Made by a program: the position numbers and the translations under genes
In this document: positions 59,718 to 64,000 of the stretch, one piece after another
How the letters are laid out: each line of letters starts with the position of its first letter
How positions within the stretch are numbered: the first letter of the stretch is position 1
Assembly (NCBI GenBank): GCA_902777275.1
Contig: CACYTI010000003.1
Coordinates: forward strand, 1-64,000
Length of the DNA stretch: 64,000 nucleotides
From: an uncultured Ruminococcus sp.
Lineage (GTDB): Bacteria; Bacillota; Clostridia; Oscillospirales; Acutalibacteraceae
Reading direction: 5' to 3'
Notes under the pieces: model-generated
What the model was told of the DNA's origin: nothing
Databases searched by the model: none
What the model saw: the letters and a program-made list of their open reading frames with translations, nothing else

Positions 59718-59856
59718 TGCGTAGGGGCGCACCCATGTGTGCGCCCTTGGAAAGCAGTTACTTTGACCGGGCGCACACGCGGGTGCGCCCCTACTATTAT
59801 TTTAAACGAAATTATATGATAGGAAACGCAGGCGTGCAATGCACGCCCCTACAACA
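59718..59856. repeat. GTAGGGGCG-type palindromes between serA and serC
   Basis: GGGGCGCACCCATGTGTGCGCC (59723-59744), GGGCGCACACGCGGGTGCGCCC (59768-59789) and GGCGTGCAATGCACGCC (59830-59846), each flanked by GTAGG or CCTAC. They separate the two serine genes by 258 bp without any gene. Confidence 0.8.
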
Positions 59857-59917
59857 GCACGGTAATATTTTCCGGGCGTTGTATCTTTCATTGTTTTCCG
59901 AATCGAATCCGAAGCAA

Positions 59918-61003
59918 TTACAGATTCTCTTCCTCAAACTTCTTCATGAAGTCAACCAGAGCGACAACGCCCTCATAAGGCATGGCGTTGTAGATAGAAG
60001 CGCGCATACCGCCAACCGAACGGTGACCCTTGAGGTTCACAAGACCTGCCTCGGTGCTCTCCTTAACGAACTTAGCGTCGAGGTCGGCGTCGCCGGTTAC
60101 GAACGGAACGTTCATCAAGGAACGGTCCTCGGGAACGACGGTGCCCTTGAACAGCTTTGAGCTGTCGAGGAAATCGTAGAGCAGCTTAGCCTTCTTCTCG
60201 TTGAGCTCCTTCATCTTATCAAGGCCGCCGATCTCGTTCTTGATCCACTCTAAAACAAGCTTGGCTACATAGATAGAATAGCAGGGCGGTGTGTTGTAAA
60301 GCGACTGAGCGTCGGCGTGGATCTTGTAGTTGAGCATTGTGGGCGTTATGTCCATAGCGTTTCCGATAAGATCCTCGCGAACGATGGCGATCGTTACACC
60401 CGCGCCCGACATATTCTTCTGAGCGCCCGCGAACAGCGCGCCGAACTTTGTGATATCGAGTGGCTCGGAGCAGATGCAGGAAGAGATATCCGCGATGAGC
60501 GGAATGTCGCCTGTGTCGGGCAGCTCGTGATAAACGGTGCCGTAAATTGTGTTGTTCATGCAGATATATACGTAGTCGGCGTCCTCGCGGAACATCGACT
60601 TATCTGTTTTGGGGATATAGCTGAAGGTCTTGTCGGCGGAAGAAGCTACCGCGACGGCGTCGCCGTAGCGCTGAGCCTCCTGCAAAGCCTTCTTAGCCCA
60701 CTGACCTGTTACGATGTAGTCAGCCTTGTTGTTCTTGTTCATAAAGTTGAGGGCAACCATGGCGAACTGCGTTGAGCCGCCGCCCTGAAGGAACATTACC
60801 TTGTAGTTGTCGGGGATATTCATTACTTCTCTGAGAAGCGCCTCGGCGTCCTTGATGATTTTGTCGAACGCCTTGCTGCGGTGCGACATCTCCAGCACGC
60901 TCTGACCGGTGCCCTCGTAGTCGAGCATCTCAGCCGCAGCTTTTTTCAGGACCGCCTCGGGTAACATTGAGGGACCTGCGGAAAAATTGTAAACTCTTGC
61001 CAT
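59918..61003 (-). CDS. serC: Phosphoserine aminotransferase
   Basis: PLP enzyme making phosphoserine from phosphohydroxypyruvate. 361 aa: YNFSAGPSMLPEAVL at the start, EMSHRSKAFD, FLQGGGSTQFA, the PLP lysine in FAGAQKNMSGAGVTI, and GHRSVGGMRASIYNAMP at the end. AAGGGAG precedes ATG. First gene after a consensus promoter. Confidence 0.95.
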   Translation of the reverse strand: MARVYNFSAGPSMLPEAVLKKAAAEMLDYEGTGQSVLEMSHRSKAFDKIIKDAEALLREVMNIPDNYKVMFLQGGGSTQFAMVALNFMNKNNKADYIVTGQWAKKALQEAQRYGDAVAVASSADKTFSYIPKTDKSMFREDADYVYICMNNTIYGTVYHELPDTGDIPLIADISSCICSEPLDITKFGALFAGAQKNMSGAGVTIAIVREDLIGNAMDITPTMLNYKIHADAQSLYNTPPCYSIYVAKLVLEWIKNEIGGLDKMKELNEKKAKLLYDFLDSSKLFKGTVVPEDRSLMNVPFVTGDADLDAKFVKESTEAGLVNLKGHRSVGGMRASIYNAMPYEGVVALVDFMKKFEEENL

Positions 61004-61093
61004 GTCTAAAAACTCCCTTTTTACTTAGTGTAGGTGTTGTTGATTACTCTTCAAACTACCCCTATTATATTTTTATCTACCATAACATTTGCC

Positions 61094-61122
61094 ATTATAC
61101 GCTTTTTAAATTGTGTTGTCAA
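61094..61122 (-). promoter_or_regulatory. serC-serA promoter
   Basis: TTGACA (61117-61122) and TATAAT (61094-61099) on the minus strand, exact consensus with a 17-bp spacer. About 85 bases of leader, no T-box hallmark seen. Confidence 0.9.
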
Positions 61123-61167
61123 TAACATCAGGTATAATTAGTTAAATATTTAACAATATCTTGATTA

Positions 61168-62100
61168 TCAAAACTTAATTTCACCGATAACCGACAAAAT
61201 ATCCTCTTTCATGCGCAGCGCCTCGGTTCTTGCGGCTGCGGCAAAGTCGTCCTCGGTGAGTCCCTGAGCCTTCCATGCGCACATGATCCCGCGGCTTGAA
61301 TTGATTATCGCGCCCAGACCGTTTTTGTCAAAGGCATTTTTGGCGTCCTGAGCGCCGCCGCCCTGAGCGCCGTAGCCCGGAACAAGGAAGAAGGTGCGCG
61401 GAGCCTTTTCGCGCATTTCGGCAAGCTGACCGGGATAAGTCGCGCCCACAACAGCGCCAACGCCCGAATAGCCGTATTTGCCCGGAAGCTGCTCTCCCCA
61501 GCTCTCGCACATTCTGCCCATCTGCTCGTAAACGGAAGCGCCGTTTTCAAGCTTTAGGTCCTGAAGCTCGCCGGAGCTCGGGTTAGAGGTTTTTACAAGC
61601 ACAAAGATGCCCTTTTCCTTCGCCTTGCAAATATTTAAAAGCGGCTTAATTCCGTCGGAGCCTAAATAGCCGTTGACCGTCAGCGCGTCCGCGCCGAAGG
61701 CGTCGAAGCTCTCGCCCGCCACGTCGGTCGAGCCGAGGTGAGCGGCGGCATACGCCTCCATTGTAGTGCCGATGTCGTTGCGCTTGCCGTCGGTGATGAC
61801 GAACATTCCCTTTTCCTTGGCGTAGGCGATCGTCTCGGCAAGAGCCTTAACGCCCTGCCAGCCGTACATTTCATAATAAGCCGCCTGCGGCTTAACGGCG
61901 GGAACGACGTCATAAATGTCGTCGATGATAGCCTTGTTGAACTCCAGCAGAGCGGCGGCTGCGCCCTCAAGAGTTTTTCCGTATTTTTCAAAGCAGGCGT
62001 TCTTTATCGACGCGGGTACATAATCAAGCTTGGGGTCGAGCCCCGCGACGGTGGGATTCTGCTTTTCAACGATTTTTTCAATAAGTCTGTCAAATGCCAT
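61168..62100 (-). CDS. pyrF: Orotidine 5'-phosphate decarboxylase (type 2)
   Basis: Last step of UMP synthesis. 310 aa, the longer type 2 form with TVAGLDPKLDYVP, VKPQAAYYEMYG, VITDGKRNDIGTT, VKTSNPSSGELQD and VPGYGAQGGGAQD. AGAGGT precedes ATG. Lies after the aldolase-family gene and pyrC in one orientation, gap 46 bases. Confidence 0.94.
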   Translation of the reverse strand: MAFDRLIEKIVEKQNPTVAGLDPKLDYVPASIKNACFEKYGKTLEGAAAALLEFNKAIIDDIYDVVPAVKPQAAYYEMYGWQGVKALAETIAYAKEKGMFVITDGKRNDIGTTMEAYAAAHLGSTDVAGESFDAFGADALTVNGYLGSDGIKPLLNICKAKEKGIFVLVKTSNPSSGELQDLKLENGASVYEQMGRMCESWGEQLPGKYGYSGVGAVVGATYPGQLAEMREKAPRTFFLVPGYGAQGGGAQDAKNAFDKNGLGAIINSSRGIMCAWKAQGLTEDDFAAAARTEALRMKEDILSVIGEIKF

Positions 62101-62146
62101 ACTAACCTCTCATTTCATAGCTGTGTTGTTTTTCATTTATTGATTA

Positions 62147-63127
62147 TTACGAATTGATTATATCGTACAGATCGTTCGCAAATTTGTAATAATCCTTCCT
62201 GCCGTCCTGTATAAACTGGATAGCGGGACGCGGATGGGTGTTGTACTGACCCGTGAGCATATAGGGAACGTCGTAGCCCCACTTTATGCCCTCATCCTGA
62301 AGCTTAGTCATGTGGTTCTGCATCATGCGGATGATCGGGTTTACCTTGTATTTCGGGTTTTTCAGGAAGCCCAAAAGCAGCTCCAAAGCACAGTTGCCCG
62401 CGCCTCTGCCCATGCCGTCAACCGTCGCATCAAGGTAGCTCGCGCCGTATGCCATGGCTTCAATTGTATTCGCGAATGCAAGCTGCTGGTTGTTGTGGGC
62501 GTGGATTCCCGTCAATTTGCCGTATTTATCCGCGATCTCTCCGTACATCTCGGCGTAGCGGCGCGCCTCCTCGGGGTAGAGAGAGCCGTAGCTGTCTACG
62601 ATGTAGAAGCACGAAACAGGAGTCTGACCTAAAATATTCAACGCGGTGTCCAGATCCTCGGTACGCGCCTTTGAGATAGCCATAATATTGATTGTGGTTT
62701 CATAGCCCTGCTTGGCGCAGTACTCGATCATCTCAACCGCGGCGGGGATCGTGTTTATATACGTTGCTATTCTTATCAGGTCTATCGGGCTTTCGCTTTT
62801 GGGAATGATATCCTCCTCAAAATCGGTTCTGCCGACGTCCGCCATGACAGCTATCTTCATTTTTTTGCTGCCCTCTCCGACTACCGCACGGATATCGTCG
62901 TCCTTGCAGAACTTCCACTTGCCGAAGTCGTCCTCGTCAAAAATCTCTCTCGAAGCCTTGTACCCGAACTCCATGTAGTCCACGCCGGCTTTTAAATTCG
63001 CCTTGTACAAATCGCGTACAAAATCGTCCGAAAAACGGAAGCTGTTGCACAGACCGCCGTCGCGAAGCGTCGCGTCAACCACCCGTATGTCCTGTCTGAC
63101 CGACAGAAGATTACCTTTTTGTGCCAT
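62147..63127 (-). CDS. HMGL-like aldolase-family protein in a pyrimidine cluster
   Basis: 326 aa, DRE-TIM metallolyase fold: VVDATLRDGGLCNS near the N-terminus (metal-binding Asp), MEFGYKASRE, and HAHNNQQLAFANTIEA (metal-binding histidines), TVDGMGRGAGN. Relatives are 4-hydroxy-2-oxovalerate aldolase and isopropylmalate/homocitrate synthase. Its reaction is unknown, and its place between pyrC and pyrF is unusual. GGAG precedes ATG by about nine bases. Confidence 0.82.
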   Translation of the reverse strand: MAQKGNLLSVRQDIRVVDATLRDGGLCNSFRFSDDFVRDLYKANLKAGVDYMEFGYKASREIFDEDDFGKWKFCKDDDIRAVVGEGSKKMKIAVMADVGRTDFEEDIIPKSESPIDLIRIATYINTIPAAVEMIEYCAKQGYETTINIMAISKARTEDLDTALNILGQTPVSCFYIVDSYGSLYPEEARRYAEMYGEIADKYGKLTGIHAHNNQQLAFANTIEAMAYGASYLDATVDGMGRGAGNCALELLLGFLKNPKYKVNPIIRMMQNHMTKLQDEGIKWGYDVPYMLTGQYNTHPRPAIQFIQDGRKDYYKFANDLYDIINS

Positions 63128-63212
63128 TTATCATCACTCCATATCTTTATCCGGAATATTTTTCTCATAAACACGGGCGAGCAATGCCCGCCCGGAAAAA
63201 TTTTATTTTTCT

Positions 63213-64000
63213 TTACTCGCCGTCAAATACTACTCTGCCGCCGAGAATCGTCTTTTTAACTCTGCCCGTCAGGGTCATGCCCTTGAACGGGGTGTTTTTG
63301 CTTTTGCCGTGGAGCTTTTCGGGATCGACCGTCCACTCCTCATTCAAATCTATAAGCGCGATGTCGGCAGGCGCGCCCTTGTGCAGCGTTCCCGCGTCTA
63401 TGCCTAAAATTTTTGCGGGATCGACCGACATTTTCCGCACAAGCTCCTCGAATGTGAGAAGCCCCGTCTTTACCAGAAAAGTCACGCCTGCGGCAAGCGA
63501 GGTCTCCATTCCGATCGAGCCGTTGGGAGCCTTTTCAAAGTCCGCCTTGTCCTGCGGAGTGTGGGGCGCGTGATCGGTCGCAATGCAGTCAAGCGTGCCG
63601 TCTTGCAGGCCCTCGATTATCGCGGCAACGTCCGCCTCGGTTCGGAGCGGAGGATTCATGCGGTAATCCGCGTCGCGCTTTAAAAGCTCATTCTCGGTGA
63701 GAGAGAAATAGTGCGGAGCAGTTTCCGCCGTTACCTTCACTCCCCTGCGCTTAGCGTCGCGCACCAAAGCCACGCTTGTGGCGGTGCTGACATGGCAGAT
63801 GTGAACGGGAACGTTTTCGGCGGCTGCAAGGGCTATTTCCCTCGCGGTGCCGCAGTCCTCGGCGGCTGCGGGTATGCCCTTGACGCCGAGCTGTCTGCTG
63901 ACCTCTCCCTCGTTTATTTTTCCGCCGTCAGCCAAAAACAAGTCCTCGCAGTGGGCGACTACCTTCATGCCCAACTCGGGGGCGCGCTTCATCGCGTCGC
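63213..64000 (-). CDS. pyrC: Dihydroorotase, partial (N-terminus beyond window)
   Basis: Class I amidohydrolase closing carbamoyl-aspartate to dihydroorotate. The visible C-terminal 262 residues include MKVVAHCEDLFL, HICHVSTATSVALV, AETAPHYFSLTE, the catalytic IATDHAPHTPQDK and GSIGMETSLA. The open frame continues past the right edge without a start. First visible gene of the pyrC-aldolase-pyrF group. Confidence 0.93.
   Translation of the reverse strand, partial: DAMKRAPELGMKVVAHCEDLFLADGGKINEGEVSRQLGVKGIPAAAEDCGTAREIALAAAENVPVHICHVSTATSVALVRDAKRRGVKVTAETAPHYFSLTENELLKRDADYRMNPPLRTEADVAAIIEGLQDGTLDCIATDHAPHTPQDKADFEKAPNGSIGMETSLAAGVTFLVKTGLLTFEELVRKMSVDPAKILGIDAGTLHKGAPADIALIDLNEEWTVDPEKLHGKSKNTPFKGMTLTGRVKKTILGGRVVFDGE

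Noticed and set aside
58274..59853. Short regularly repeated palindromes that could suggest a CRISPR array
   Set aside because: Repeats are different in sequence, irregularly spaced, in both orientations, and no cas genes are near.

Overview
The window looks like a chromosomal segment of an anaerobic clostridium, most likely of the Ruminococcaceae/Oscillospiraceae type. The evidence is clostridial operon styles (NifU-like scaffold, long-form serine acetyltransferase, MetH with a detached activation domain), [FeFe]-hydrogenase maturases, a secreted cohesin-like protein, near-consensus sigma-A promoters with strong AGGAGG ribosome binding sites, and intermediate GC. Genus-level placement is inference. 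No rRNA, tRNA, CRISPR array, insertion sequence or prophage was seen; one orphan phage-replication-like gene is present.

Layout. 0-0.5 kb: NifU/IscU scaffold after the tail of an upstream gene. 0.7-7.9 kb (minus strand): a thiol/sulfur block of two unrelated glutamate-cysteine-ligase-family proteins, an EgtC-like class II amidotransferase, a frameshifted nadA, cysE and a small protein, with metY behind its own promoter and a possible leader peptide. 8-11 kb (minus): phosphoesterase, methyltransferase, pyrophosphatase, DUF89/ARMT1-like protein and gene remnants. 11.2-16 kb (minus): metF, MetH activation protein, metH, C39-like peptidase. 16.2-19.6 kb (plus): a preQ1 operon (queD-queE-folE-queC, then queF) behind a candidate preQ1-I riboswitch. 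19.8-25.2 kb: DUF6291-like gene, plsC, diacylglycerol kinase, citrate synthase, YoaK-like protein.

25.3-37.4 kb (minus) is the most striking region. A clear cyclic-di-GMP-I riboswitch with promoter and terminator precedes a small secreted peptide gene (frameshifted), a lipoprotein, a coiled-coil protein, a 7TM HD-GYP-family protein lacking the GYP tripeptide, a 1025-aa membrane-anchored glycosidase-like protein, a membrane-anchored HEAT-repeat protein, a processive family-2 glycosyltransferase (frameshifted) and a second glycosidase-like protein sharing its C-terminal architecture with the first. This looks like a c-di-GMP-controlled exopolysaccharide locus. Next to it (37.5-42.6 kb) is a signalling cassette: APC permease, decayed histidine kinase/EAL, Hpt and a canonical HD-GYP protein.

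42.8-45.6 kb (plus): metG and tatD. 46-48.8 kb (minus): cohesin-like secreted protein plus an unlisted small protein, and an OGG1-type glycosylase with a symmetric divergent promoter. 48.9-58 kb (plus): DUF6062 protein; SPFH/zinc-ribbon/TPM trio (ydjI-ydjG-ydjH-like, no pspA); TM1266-hydE-hydG; azlC-azlD-mntP. 58.5-64 kb (minus): serA-serC, pyrF, an aldolase-family gene and a partial pyrC.

Two themes cut across the window. Short palindromic repeats fill most intergenic spaces, often starting exactly at stop codons and sometimes encoding C-terminal residues. At least five genes carry single-base indels (nadA, the secreted peptide, the glycosyltransferase, Hpt, and the kinase/EAL gene), meaning either ongoing decay or base-level errors in the assembly.
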